Shown here piece by piece: positions 1 through 8,965 of a stretch of DNA of 31,616 bases. Below the pieces are notes generated by a model that saw nothing but the letters and a program-made list of their open reading frames with translations, was not told the DNA's origin and did not search any database. The DNA is taken from positions 1 to 31,616 of the IMG/VR virus record IMGVR_UViG_3300017724_000039; one strand, written 5' to 3'. A program made the translations under genes and the position numbers. Numbering within the stretch: position 1 is the stretch's first letter; each line of letters opens with the position of its first letter. The stretch comes from a virus.

Positions 1-1029
1 CCATTTGATTACTTCTTTTCAGAAGCTATAGAAGATGTTCGTGATCGTATGATGTCAGGAGAAGAAGTAAAAGATTGTCTTAAGTGTACTCACCACGAAA
101 AGAAAGGTGGATACTCATATAGAATGAAAGCTATAGCAAAGTGGGGCTACACGTCAGAAGTAAGAGATGTTTCACTTAAACTAAGAATTAATGGCAGTGC
201 TTGTAATTTACAATGTTACATGTGTCATCCATATAACTCATCATCAAGAAGAAAAGAATTAAGAGAAATATGGGGTGATGATTATGACTTACATTTTTCT
301 GATCCAAAGAAAGTCAAGTTTACTTCAAAATCTACATCACAGAAAAGAAATATTTGGAATGATACTATAGACAACATTAATGAGTATATTCATCTTATTA
401 AAGAAATTCATATGACTGGTGGCGAACCTTTACAACTACCTCGTCATTGGGAATGGGTTGATAGAATACCAGATGAGCATGCAAAAAATATTACTCTAGT
501 ATATGATTCAAATATAACTCAATTAAGTTATAAAAATCATCATGTGTTAGATCTAAAAGAAAAGTTTAAAAAGGTTCATTTTGGAATTAGTTGTGATCAC
601 ATTGGTGAAAAGTTAGAATATATTAGATATCCAATTAATCACAAAGAGTTTGAAGAAAATTTAAAATTTATGACTAGTCATTTTGATACTAGCATTAATG
701 TAACAGTAGGTCTTTTAAATATACCTGATTTATTAGAAATAAAACAATATTATGAAGATATAATAAAGGATTCTAAATATAATAAAGAAGTATGTTGTAG
801 CTCAGTTGTATCTGGTCCTCGAATATTATCAATTAGAAATTTACCAGAACATTTAAAAACACACTACATACAAAAATATAAACAATTCCCTTTAGTAGTT
901 TCTGAATTAAAGCTACCTAAACATACTGACGATTGGTATAAACATATGTCAGAATATATGGATAAGCTTTATGAAAGTAGAGGATTAAAATGGAGAGAAG
1001 TATTTGACGCTGAGAGTTATCGTAGTTAA
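1..1029 (+). CDS. Radical SAM protein, twitch-like family (5' end outside window)
   Basis: The frame is open from base 1, so the ATG codons at 49 and 52 are probably internal and the gene starts upstream. Counting codons from base 1, the 4Fe-4S motif CxxxCxxC is at C68, C72 and C75, followed by a GGEP motif at 140-143; both are hallmarks of radical S-adenosylmethionine enzymes. Before them lies a CxxC (C26, C29) with a following E..G..S.R pattern, which I associate with the twitch-domain radical SAM group found in phages and gene clusters. The reaction is unknown; a peptide- or sugar-modifying role is possible. The next gene overlaps its 3' end and looks like a glycosyltransferase, so the two may act on one substrate. 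Family confidence is high, function is open. Confidence 0.85.
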   Translation, partial: PFDYFFSEAIEDVRDRMMSGEEVKDCLKCTHHEKKGGYSYRMKAIAKWGYTSEVRDVSLKLRINGSACNLQCYMCHPYNSSSRRKELREIWGDDYDLHFSDPKKVKFTSKSTSQKRNIWNDTIDNINEYIHLIKEIHMTGGEPLQLPRHWEWVDRIPDEHAKNITLVYDSNITQLSYKNHHVLDLKEKFKKVHFGISCDHIGEKLEYIRYPINHKEFEENLKFMTSHFDTSINVTVGLLNIPDLLEIKQYYEDIIKDSKYNKEVCCSSVVSGPRILSIRNLPEHLKTHYIQKYKQFPLVVSELKLPKHTDDWYKHMSEYMDKLYESRGLKWREVFDAESYRS

Positions 1030-1618
1030 TACTGGAACCAAATATGATAAATGGTACAGTAATAACATTGAACACATGGTCAAAAATTACTCAAACTTGA
1101 GTAACTATGAATTTGTAGAATTATCTATTGATCGTTTTGAAATGCAAGTTGCTAATAAACTAGTAATGTTTAATGAGTTTAGAGATGGCCAAAATATTTA
1201 TTTTGATTTAGATTCTATTATCAAAGGTGATTGCAATCAATTCTTAAAAAAAGATTTGCATGTTTGTCATGCTTGGTGGAGACCTGCTTATCACACACCA
1301 ATCAACTCTTCAATCATTTCATGGGAAGGTGATCTTTCTCATATCTATAAAACATATGAAGATCAAGAAGATTATTTTCAATTAAAGTATAGTAAAGGAA
1401 TTGATGAATACTTGTATAGAGAATTTAATCCTAAAACATATTCAAATAAAGGATATAGTTCTTTTCAAACCGTTACGCAGAATCGACAGTCGGATTCGGT
1501 TGTTCTGTATAATCAGCGGTATGAGTATCTAACGTCTCAAGGTTGGTGGTCTCAGTTTCAACTACCGGTTCCGGAACAACTTCTTCGACCTCAGGCTCGC
1601 CCTTCGCGATCTGGATAG
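1004..1618 (+). CDS. Glycosyltransferase-like protein, probably altered at its C-terminus
   Basis: The start is a TTG at 1004 inside the end of the radical SAM gene, with a GGAGAG ribosome site just upstream; no ATG fits the conserved N-terminus. The protein opens with a hydrophobic beta strand (LRVIVVNTG), then has a D-L-D triplet at residues 68-70 in a YFDLDS context, as in GT-A fold glycosyltransferases that bind a metal and a nucleotide sugar. A W-rich segment follows (HAWWRP, residues 90-95). About 49 residues at the end (from base 1473) lie antisense to the convergent gene 1473-2078 and are rich in Q, R and S, unlike the rest. The gene may have lost its own 3' end when it came to lie next to the tail operon. 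Sugar and acceptor are unknown. Confidence 0.6.
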   Translation: MTLRVIVVNTGTKYDKWYSNNIEHMVKNYSNLSNYEFVELSIDRFEMQVANKLVMFNEFRDGQNIYFDLDSIIKGDCNQFLKKDLHVCHAWWRPAYHTPINSSIISWEGDLSHIYKTYEDQEDYFQLKYSKGIDEYLYREFNPKTYSNKGYSSFQTVTQNRQSDSVVLYNQRYEYLTSQGWWSQFQLPVPEQLLRPQARPSRSG

Positions 1619-2078
1619 CAAGTGCAAATGCATCTAAAATAGTTTTGCTTTTTCTTAATTCTTTTTTCAATTCTTTATTTTTAGATTTTTTAATTGTATC
1701 TACTTCAAAGATTTGCAACTTAGTCATAAACAATTTTTCTTTATCTTTTGCCGGATCAAACGGCGCAAGTAAAGCTTCAACTAATGCTTTGTACATATTA
1801 CTATTGATTGTATTTACATCGTAGATAAGTCCACGTTCTTTTGCTATTCTAATAACATCTTCTTGATACATTTCATCATTAGCACGAATATTCTTATATG
1901 TGTTTTCATGAAGTTGATCAATATTTACGTGAGTCATTAACTCTTCGTAGCGAACATCACCCTTTTTAGCTAATACATTTTCAGTTCTAACAATACCATC
2001 TTTTTCCCAATAAACTTCGATTACTGTTCTAGCATCATCAGTAAAGTGCGCTGTATTATAAGTAAAAGTTGAATCCAT
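1473..2078 (-). CDS. Conserved-type hypothetical protein at the end of the tail operon
   Basis: A 201-residue protein, the last gene of the minus-strand structural operon, starting 2 bases after the preceding fibre-like gene. The first 60 residues are a mixed alpha/beta segment (EVYWEKDGI). The middle is helical with a lysine-rich stretch near residues 132-145 (KKSKNKELKKELRKS) that could be a short coiled coil. The last 40 residues are low-complexity E/P/V/T and probably disordered. I do not recognise the family. Its place after tail-fibre genes would fit a fibre-associated or fibre-assembly protein, but that is inference from position only. Its last 146 bases overlap the convergent glycosyltransferase reading frame. 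Confidence 0.7.
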   Translation of the reverse strand: MDSTFTYNTAHFTDDARTVIEVYWEKDGIVRTENVLAKKGDVRYEELMTHVNIDQLHENTYKNIRANDEMYQEDVIRIAKERGLIYDVNTINSNMYKALVEALLAPFDPAKDKEKLFMTKLQIFEVDTIKKSKNKELKKELRKSKTILDAFALAIQIAKGEPEVEEVVPEPVVETETTNLETLDTHTADYTEQPNPTVDSA

Positions 2079-2080
2079 AA

Positions 2081-3001
2081 TTAAATCCTTCCGATTGTAA
2101 ATGCATAAGTGCTAGCTGTAACAGCTGATCCGTTTGGATGTTCTTGAGTTCTATAGTCATTTGTGTTAACATATCTTTGTCTATATACACCAGAACCATT
2201 TAGTATAGTATCTGTCATAACTCCTCTAGAATTTCCACCAACCTCATTCATGTAATATTGAATTGTTTTATTTCCCCAATATTGAAGAGTTTCTCTGATT
2301 AACTCAGAAAAGTCTGTAGGAGATATTGTATTTAAGTCGTCATCTGCGTTTAGCATTAAAGGAAATGGATGTGTTTGTGTACTTTGTAAACCAGTATCTC
2401 CTCTATGTAAATAGTAATTAACAATTGTTGTAGGCTGATCTGCTGTTTCAGGAATACCGCCTGCAGTGTACTGACTAGTATTTGCTCTTGTGTCTGTAAA
2501 AATTGGAGTACCACTTTGAAGTGTATGATTACTAGTAGGAGTAAGACTATTAGTAATTTTATAAATGCCGGGTCTATCATTTCCATCAGTTAAAATTTCA
2601 ATAGCAGGATTTATAAATGTGTCATACCAATCTAAAGCAGACATAACTTTTATATCATTTCCATCATAATATACTGGATATGTTTTGCCACCATTATGCG
2701 GTAGATTGTCTGAACCACTAGGTGATCCTCTATCTAATTTATCGTAAGTAACTGTAACTGTACTGATATTAGCAGTTTGTGCTGCAGAACGAAATGATGA
2801 TACGTGAGTTGAATATGTTCCAGCCTGTTTACGAGTATCAACAATAGAATTTAAATTGCCGTTCGATCCAACAACTGAAATATTAGGCGATGAACTTAAA
2901 CCATTCATGTATACGATTCTATCACGTATTCTACTCAAGTGAGTAGCCGTCATAACTTTTATTTCATTGCTATCTACGTATAGAGGTCTTCTTAACGGCA
3001 T
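2081..3001 (-). CDS. Putative tail or baseplate-associated structural protein
   Basis: A 306-residue protein between two other fibre-type genes, 3 bases after the preceding stop. A similar phrase occurs twice, near the start (PLYVDSNEIKVMTATHL) and near residue 110 (YPVYYDGNDIKVMSALDW), so the N-terminal third contains an internal repeat. The rest is rich in T, S, N and G, as in phage fibre proteins, and the C-terminus is beta-like with many aromatic residues. No enzymatic motif is visible. Placement in the late operon and composition argue for a virion protein; the specific role is unknown. Confidence 0.7.
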   Translation of the reverse strand: MPLRRPLYVDSNEIKVMTATHLSRIRDRIVYMNGLSSSPNISVVGSNGNLNSIVDTRKQAGTYSTHVSSFRSAAQTANISTVTVTYDKLDRGSPSGSDNLPHNGGKTYPVYYDGNDIKVMSALDWYDTFINPAIEILTDGNDRPGIYKITNSLTPTSNHTLQSGTPIFTDTRANTSQYTAGGIPETADQPTTIVNYYLHRGDTGLQSTQTHPFPLMLNADDDLNTISPTDFSELIRETLQYWGNKTIQYYMNEVGGNSRGVMTDTILNGSGVYRQRYVNTNDYRTQEHPNGSAVTASTYAFTIGRI

Positions 3002-3004
3002 AGT

Positions 3005-3535
3005 TTAACTCCCAGGTGAATGGAGCGTTTTCACAATTGAACCACCAGAATCATAGATGTTTAATGTTACAGGGCTTGAGAACTTAGAAGAAGAAAGCGT
3101 ATTATTAGCAACCTTTGCCGCAGTTACACCAAGGTTTGCTATCTTAGAAGTTGATACTGAAGAATCAGCAAGATTAATTGTAGCTACTCCATTATTGGCA
3201 ATAATAGTAGTATCCACTGAACCTAATGTAAAGTGTCTAGTCTTAATAATATTTTGTTTAATAGCATTAGAGTCAACCGAAGAGTCACCATATCTAGGTG
3301 TTGTTAAAGGAAAATATTCTTGATCAACACTATTAAAAATTGCTGAATCAATCATAGCATCAACAGTTGCTGAATCTTTTTCGTTTAATCGTACCGAGTT
3401 AATAGCTCCAACAAGATCAGAATCAACTGATGTTGTCAATTGATCCAAATCACCGAAGTAATCACTTAGAAGATTTGTTTTTTGTCGCCACTCGTCAACT
3501 AAGTCGTTGACGTCTACTACAATTCTACGTGCCAT
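3005..3535 (-). CDS. Short fibre-like structural protein
   Basis: A 176-residue protein. Its N-terminal part (DEWRQKTNLLSDYFGDLDQL) resembles the attachment segment of several small fibre proteins in marine T4-like phages. The C-terminal half has short beta repeats of the form I.N.GV...NLADSSVSTSKIANLGV, typical of a trimeric shaft. The start codon overlaps the end of the preceding gene by 11 bases, suggesting coupled translation. An exact TATAAATA octamer lies 58 bases upstream, inside that gene (3593-3600), and might serve this gene, but could be chance. Confidence 0.7.
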   Translation of the reverse strand: MARRIVVDVNDLVDEWRQKTNLLSDYFGDLDQLTTSVDSDLVGAINSVRLNEKDSATVDAMIDSAIFNSVDQEYFPLTTPRYGDSSVDSNAIKQNIIKTRHFTLGSVDTTIIANNGVATINLADSSVSTSKIANLGVTAAKVANNTLSSSKFSSPVTLNIYDSGGSIVKTLHSPGS

Positions 3536-3764
3536 TTTTACCTGCCAATACTTTTAGTAAGTCTTTTATTTCAGAAATATCGCTCTTTAGATTATTTATA
3601 TCTTCATCCATGCGTTTCTGTTTTATTAATTGTTGTTGTCTTTTTACTTTAGCTTCTCGTGCTTTTTCTATATGCGCCGAATTCGTGTTGATAAGAGCAT
3701 TAGTGTATCTATCTCTTACCCACCCAGTTTCATTCTCAACTTTTACATATCTATCTGTTTTCAT
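3525..3764 (-). CDS. Small coiled-coil hypothetical protein
   Basis: A 79-residue protein between the giant DUF4815-type gene (start overlaps its stop by one base, a TAATG arrangement) and the short fibre gene. Residues 33-74 are charged and helical with heptad-like spacing (INNLKSDISEIKDLLKVLAG), so a coiled coil is likely. The N-terminus contains a D.YVKVENETGWVRD.Y.NALIN pattern that looks like a conserved adaptor segment. Small proteins of this type near fibre genes could be fibre adaptors or assembly factors; this is inference from position. Confidence 0.65.
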   Translation of the reverse strand: MKTDRYVKVENETGWVRDRYTNALINTNSAHIEKAREAKVKRQQQLIKQKRMDEDINNLKSDISEIKDLLKVLAGKNGT

Positions 3765-6700
3765 TATACACTCAACGCTATGACTCTAAGGTCTTTAAAT
3801 TGTGGAACATAAGCATTATTAGAACTCTTCATTACAATCTTCAATTGAAACTTATTAAATGGTTCAGCCAATCCATCGTCTCCACCAATTAGATATTCAT
3901 AATCTCTGTACACAGCAGGATTCTCATCAGTAGGAAGATTCGTTAATGGCTCAATCTCAATCCAAGGATTATCAGTAAACAACTTATCTTCAGCCAAAGC
4001 TTTGTAGTATAACTCAAAGTTTGAAACAGAAGGCCGGTTTGCTGCAAGTATTACCTTTAGACCAATAGCATCATTTTCTAATGTAACTGATCTTGTAATG
4101 TGCTTAGCGATAGAACTTCCATCGTTTGCATTTCCTTCAGGTACATAAATGATAGGATTATTTCTATTATTAGAATCACCATTAGCTGTTTGGTGATCGA
4201 TTCTATTATGAACTGTCCAGAATGATGCTCTTTGCATATCAACTACTGGACTAACAAAACTATTATTTGTTGACATGTTAAATCTAAGTGTACCTGCTTT
4301 TTGACCAGATGATAAATTAGTAATTCTTTGTTCTCTTGAAGGAACAATTTGAGGAGCAGTAAAATAGTTATTTTCACTCATAATTAAAGGAACATAGTTA
4401 GTTGCTTTAGAATAATCTGTTTCTATACCTGCGATTGATCTACCCGTTGTAAATGCTCCATCCATATTAATACTTGTAGATGTTGGCAACATAGTCTGTA
4501 CAACTGGAACTACTTGTTCGAATAACATTTGTTTAGTTGCGGCTACAACATATTCACCAAAGGTTTCATTAGCATTAGCATCAGAGTCAAAGTTAACTTT
4601 AATGAAATCATTATCGTAACTGTCTACTGTTTTAAATCCATTAATAGATGAACCTAAGATTCCAGCATACCTAGTTGCAGAATCTAATCCTACAAACTGA
4701 ACTACATCGCCGGTTGTAAATCCATGATCAGGATGATGAACAACTCCAACATTTGATCCAGAAGTTACTGTGATAGGATCTGCTTGTAGCAATTCGAATG
4801 ATGGATCTGTATTCTCAAGTATTGCTTGTCCACTTGTTTGGAAATCACATCTAACAATTTCAAATGACATGTCCATGTCTTGAGCAGGAGTCCACGTAAA
4901 TGAGTTTTGCGATTTAAAGAACGATCCTAGCGTAGGTTGTTTTGTAATTCTCTTTTCAGTTGAACCAAATACAAATTCGCCAGTTTGAGAAATATAAACA
5001 TTATATCCAATAGTTTCAGCAAGAAGAACAAAACAATATTCTCTATAGCCTTCTAGATAGACTGGTTCTTCAAATTCAAAGTATGTTAGAACTGAGCCAT
5101 CTGCTGTTACTGTTACATCACCTGGGTCTTTAAATACTACTCCGCCGGGTATAACACTATAAGACGATGGGCTACCATTTGTCATAGTTCTTAGTTCTAG
5201 CTGAACCGGAATAGTGCCTTCATCTTTTGTTGCAAACCTTACACCAATTTTAGAAACAAATATTCCATCTCTTTCATATACTTCAAATGATTGAGCGATT
5301 GGATCTCCACCTGGGCCACCGTCACCGCCACCATCATTATTATCATCTTGTGGAATTTGTCTAACAATTTGTGATCTTGAAGTACTTGTTCTAACGTTAA
5401 GAAGTCTTGTAGATCTAATAGTTTCTTGTTTTGTTTCAAGAATACCATTTGCTTCATACATAGAGAAACCTCTTGATGAAGCATCTTCTTCATTAGGCAC
5501 AGTAATATCAAGAAGTTTAAATTCTCTTTGTCCTGTTCTAAACTTAAGAGCTGAACCATTAGGAATAAAGAATGAACCTTCTAACTTACCAGCATCATCT
5601 GTTGTAAGAGTACCTTTACCTTCAGGGTGTTCAGTAGCAGAATTAAATCTTGAACCATACTGTGTAGGATCATCTGAAATTCTTGTAAATGTTTCTGGTC
5701 TTACCCAATCAGCAACAGACACATCATTAAAATACGCAAATACTTGAGTTGAAGGTTTTAGTCCTTCAGCTTTAAAGTATACTTTACGTGATCTCATAAA
5801 CGGAATAACCGCAACGTCCAATACTCTATCAGCAACAACTTCTCTAATTGTTTCGCCTTGAACAATTCTTGTTACAGAAGTAGTGTTTGTAGTTACTATT
5901 GCATTACCAGTATTTGTAGTTCTTGAACTAGAAGAAGATCCTAATGTTCTACCTGCAAGGTTATTAACATCAGTTCCACCCCACTGCCATTCCCAGTTAT
6001 TCCAAAGAGAATTTTGACGAGGGTCAAGTCTAAATCCACCATCAATCATTCTAGGTGGAACTCTTTTTACTTCTCTCCAATCATCAGATTGAGGAGATAA
6101 TTGAATACGTCCAGTGTTAGTAATAACCGCAAATGGATTTACGTTAATAGTTTGAGAAAAAACAGGTTGGTTAATCCAAGTAACTTCTGTATGTTTTAGA
6201 TAAACATTATCACCTTTTTTAATTGTAGTACTAGATAGAGAAGAATCATATGTTAATCCAATTTGATCTTCATTAAATGAAGGTCTTAATATTCCAGCTC
6301 TTGGATCAATAGAAGCTCTATACTCGTCGCCTCTAGTATCTGATGACAATTGATCTCTAAAGTTATCAACTAAGAATCCTGCTTTTGTTCTATCAACACC
6401 TAGAGAATCAAATACTTCAAATGTTTTTAGATTTGTTTCAAGTGCACTCAACGTAGCAATTTCTTCAATCTGATCAATACGAGTTTCAAGTTTACCAATG
6501 TCTCTCATAGTAAATACTTTAGCTTCAATCAAATCAGTATCTGCGTCTGAATCATTAATAGTAAATGGATTCAGTTTAATTCTATAAAGCTCTAATGAGT
6601 TATTTGGAATTTCTGGAAACTTAGGTGATAGTGAAGGAGAACCTTCAATAACTTTTAGTACACCTGATGTGTCAATTGTCAATCTATCGTGGCGAGGCAA

Positions 6701-8953
6701 ATAATAATCAACGTCTGCAAGAATAAGATCATTAGGAGTAGGTAGCTCATTCAATCGAGCTGTACCACCAGCAAAGTCAGTTCCAGCATCAGTCAATCGA
6801 GGACGGAAGTCTAATACATCTCTAAGATTAACTTTTGTACCATCTGCTAAAATATGATCAGGAATTTTTCCATAGTCAACTTGACCAGAATATGAGTTCA
6901 CAGCAAAGAAGTCACCAGACGCACCATGTGTAAAATATTTAAATGCTACAAACACATTACCGGATGGAACAGCAGCACCTTTTTTCAGAATTAATCGACC
7001 GGGAGCATAAAAATTATCTCTTTGTCCATTGTCGACAATGAATCTTGATTTAATATCAACACCCGAAGAATCAGTATCAGTTACTTTAACAATTTCAAAA
7101 ACATCTGGTTTAGCAAGATTTAGTACTTTAATTGCACCATCACCCGCACCTTCTGAGTCTAAGGTTGTTTGTATAAATGTACCATTGGTTGAAGTAGATG
7201 CAACAGCGTTTGGAATGTTTAGAGTTTTAGATCTAACTGTACCGCTACCTTTATTAACTTTGACGAGTGCTTCAAACGGTGAACTTGTTGGTCCATTTGT
7301 AATAGTTACTGACTGTGATCCAATACCAGATATTGAAATAGTATCTGATACATTCTTACCATTGGAATCAATAGTAGTAATCCATTGAGATGAGTTAGCA
7401 AAAGTTTCACCAGTAGATGTTAATGTAAGTGAAGCGTTTCCTGAGAAGTCAAATGTACCCGTAAGATATCTCTGAACTTCTAATGAAATATCTGTAATAA
7501 GTTTAGGTCTATTAGTTGGAAGTCTAAATAAAAGATTATTAGCATTACCTTCGTACATTGGTGTTAGGCCACGAATTTGACCTACGTTAACATAGTCATT
7601 TGTTGAACCACCAATCGATTTAACATTACGGAATGATTTGCCTTCATTCATTTTTACATCGAAAAGATAATACTTAAAATTGCTTCCATCTTCTTGTAAG
7701 TATCTAGCTCGAGCTGTACCAATAGTTGAACCTAAGTGATTAACAGAGTCTCTTAGATTTCTAACTTGGAATGCACTTAAGTTTGGAAGAGTTTTAATTG
7801 TTCTTCTAACACTTGGTGTGTTTGTTGAATCAGCAAGTAAAACATAATTACCCATCACCGCTGGAATAACTTCGTTATTCTCAGTTTGAGATGTTTGCGC
7901 TTTATTAATTGTAATAGTTTTAGGAGTTTTTAGTTCAGCTCTAAATCCATTAACATAACTAACTCCGGGTGAAATATCTAAATCAATCTTAGTTGCGTCT
8001 GAATCATTATCATCGAGCTTAAGTCTAAATTGCTTCGCATTAAAATCGCCATTAATCTCAGCAGTTCTTTCTGCCATAGCATCAGCAATTTTATTATACG
8101 TATTAAATCCTGTAATACCTTCAACATTCTTACCTTTTACAACTCTAGCTAAGAATACAAAGTTTTCATCAGCAGCAACATCTGCTTGATCAATAAGGTT
8201 TAATCTAATTCTATATCTGTCTGCACCCGGTGAAGCTTTGTTCGGCAACGCTCCTTGGTTGTCATATAGCTTTTCATCATCGGTTGCTCTAACAATATCT
8301 TGATTAACAACAAATCCAACAGTTGCACTTGGGTTTTTATTATACTTTGATAGAATAATAGACTGTCTATTAAAGTTAACAAAGTGTCCTTGAACAAAGA
8401 AACTGCCTGATTCAACAGAAGCTCTACAACCTAGACCAACTGCAGGATTTGCAACGGTATTAGTAGTTTGAACTGTAAGTGTAGTAGTACCATCACTAAT
8501 ATCTGTACCGGGAGAAAATTTAATTGGTGTTGTACCTGAAGTTGCTCCAGATGTTTTTGTATATCTAACAAAAAGCGTAGCAGGATCTGTATCAGTAGCG
8601 GGAATAGCTTCTAACACCACTGCTTTAATTTTAGCAGGAACATTACCATCAGAAAATTCATTACCTTCTAAAAGTTTAAAGGCAGTAGGAAATGCATTTG
8701 TGTCTGTGTTTAATTTAATAAATTCATATGCAGCGTTAATTGTGACGTTACCCGGAATAACAGCAGAACCTTCTTTGAAGATATTGCTACCAAATCTTTC
8801 AATCTCTTTCTGAATAATGGTTTGCATTTGCGTAAGCTCACGTGCTTGCAATGCTCGTCCTGAATTAAACAGAATTCTATGGAAATTATCACTGTCTTTA
8901 AAATCGTCTTTATACGTATCTGGAAAGACTTTTTGGGTAAAATCTATTGTCAT
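3764..8953 (-). CDS. Giant tail/baseplate fibre protein, DUF4815-like
   Basis: At 1729 residues this is the largest gene of the window. The N-terminus (FHRILFNSGRALQARELTQ, then FGSNIFKEGS) matches what I know of the DUF4815 family, found in virion proteins of marine T4-like and related phages. The body is beta-rich with many T, S, N and D residues. A glycine-rich linker lies near residue 1210 (around bases 5300-5335, GGGDGGPGGDP) and separates the N-terminal region from a C-terminal region that starts IAQSFEVYERDGIFVSKIG, a likely beta-sandwich. It follows gp8 by 12 bases. By size and place it may stand in for the large peripheral baseplate proteins of T4 (gp7 C-terminal part, gp10) or anchor fibres; this is inference. 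No enzymatic motif was seen. Confidence 0.8.
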   Translation of the reverse strand: MTIDFTQKVFPDTYKDDFKDSDNFHRILFNSGRALQARELTQMQTIIQKEIERFGSNIFKEGSAVIPGNVTINAAYEFIKLNTDTNAFPTAFKLLEGNEFSDGNVPAKIKAVVLEAIPATDTDPATLFVRYTKTSGATSGTTPIKFSPGTDISDGTTTLTVQTTNTVANPAVGLGCRASVESGSFFVQGHFVNFNRQSIILSKYNKNPSATVGFVVNQDIVRATDDEKLYDNQGALPNKASPGADRYRIRLNLIDQADVAADENFVFLARVVKGKNVEGITGFNTYNKIADAMAERTAEINGDFNAKQFRLKLDDNDSDATKIDLDISPGVSYVNGFRAELKTPKTITINKAQTSQTENNEVIPAVMGNYVLLADSTNTPSVRRTIKTLPNLSAFQVRNLRDSVNHLGSTIGTARARYLQEDGSNFKYYLFDVKMNEGKSFRNVKSIGGSTNDYVNVGQIRGLTPMYEGNANNLLFRLPTNRPKLITDISLEVQRYLTGTFDFSGNASLTLTSTGETFANSSQWITTIDSNGKNVSDTISISGIGSQSVTITNGPTSSPFEALVKVNKGSGTVRSKTLNIPNAVASTSTNGTFIQTTLDSEGAGDGAIKVLNLAKPDVFEIVKVTDTDSSGVDIKSRFIVDNGQRDNFYAPGRLILKKGAAVPSGNVFVAFKYFTHGASGDFFAVNSYSGQVDYGKIPDHILADGTKVNLRDVLDFRPRLTDAGTDFAGGTARLNELPTPNDLILADVDYYLPRHDRLTIDTSGVLKVIEGSPSLSPKFPEIPNNSLELYRIKLNPFTINDSDADTDLIEAKVFTMRDIGKLETRIDQIEEIATLSALETNLKTFEVFDSLGVDRTKAGFLVDNFRDQLSSDTRGDEYRASIDPRAGILRPSFNEDQIGLTYDSSLSSTTIKKGDNVYLKHTEVTWINQPVFSQTINVNPFAVITNTGRIQLSPQSDDWREVKRVPPRMIDGGFRLDPRQNSLWNNWEWQWGGTDVNNLAGRTLGSSSSSRTTNTGNAIVTTNTTSVTRIVQGETIREVVADRVLDVAVIPFMRSRKVYFKAEGLKPSTQVFAYFNDVSVADWVRPETFTRISDDPTQYGSRFNSATEHPEGKGTLTTDDAGKLEGSFFIPNGSALKFRTGQREFKLLDITVPNEEDASSRGFSMYEANGILETKQETIRSTRLLNVRTSTSRSQIVRQIPQDDNNDGGGDGGPGGDPIAQSFEVYERDGIFVSKIGVRFATKDEGTIPVQLELRTMTNGSPSSYSVIPGGVVFKDPGDVTVTADGSVLTYFEFEEPVYLEGYREYCFVLLAETIGYNVYISQTGEFVFGSTEKRITKQPTLGSFFKSQNSFTWTPAQDMDMSFEIVRCDFQTSGQAILENTDPSFELLQADPITVTSGSNVGVVHHPDHGFTTGDVVQFVGLDSATRYAGILGSSINGFKTVDSYDNDFIKVNFDSDANANETFGEYVVAATKQMLFEQVVPVVQTMLPTSTSINMDGAFTTGRSIAGIETDYSKATNYVPLIMSENNYFTAPQIVPSREQRITNLSSGQKAGTLRFNMSTNNSFVSPVVDMQRASFWTVHNRIDHQTANGDSNNRNNPIIYVPEGNANDGSSIAKHITRSVTLENDAIGLKVILAANRPSVSNFELYYKALAEDKLFTDNPWIEIEPLTNLPTDENPAVYRDYEYLIGGDDGLAEPFNKFQLKIVMKSSNNAYVPQFKDLRVIALSV

Positions 8954-8965
8954 TTATTTGCTACC

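Noticed and set aside
49-54. ATG codons at 49 and 52 as start of the radical SAM gene
   Set aside because: The frame is open to the window edge and the residues before 49 read as normal protein, so the real start is most likely upstream of the window.
3593-3600. TATAAATA octamer inside the 79-residue gene
   Set aside because: Within a coding region and expected by chance at this base composition; it could serve the gene at 3005-3535, but nothing else supports it.
7029-7388. 119-residue plus-strand open frame inside the giant gene
   Set aside because: Antisense shadow of a well supported coding sequence; hydrophobic, low-complexity translation without ribosome site.
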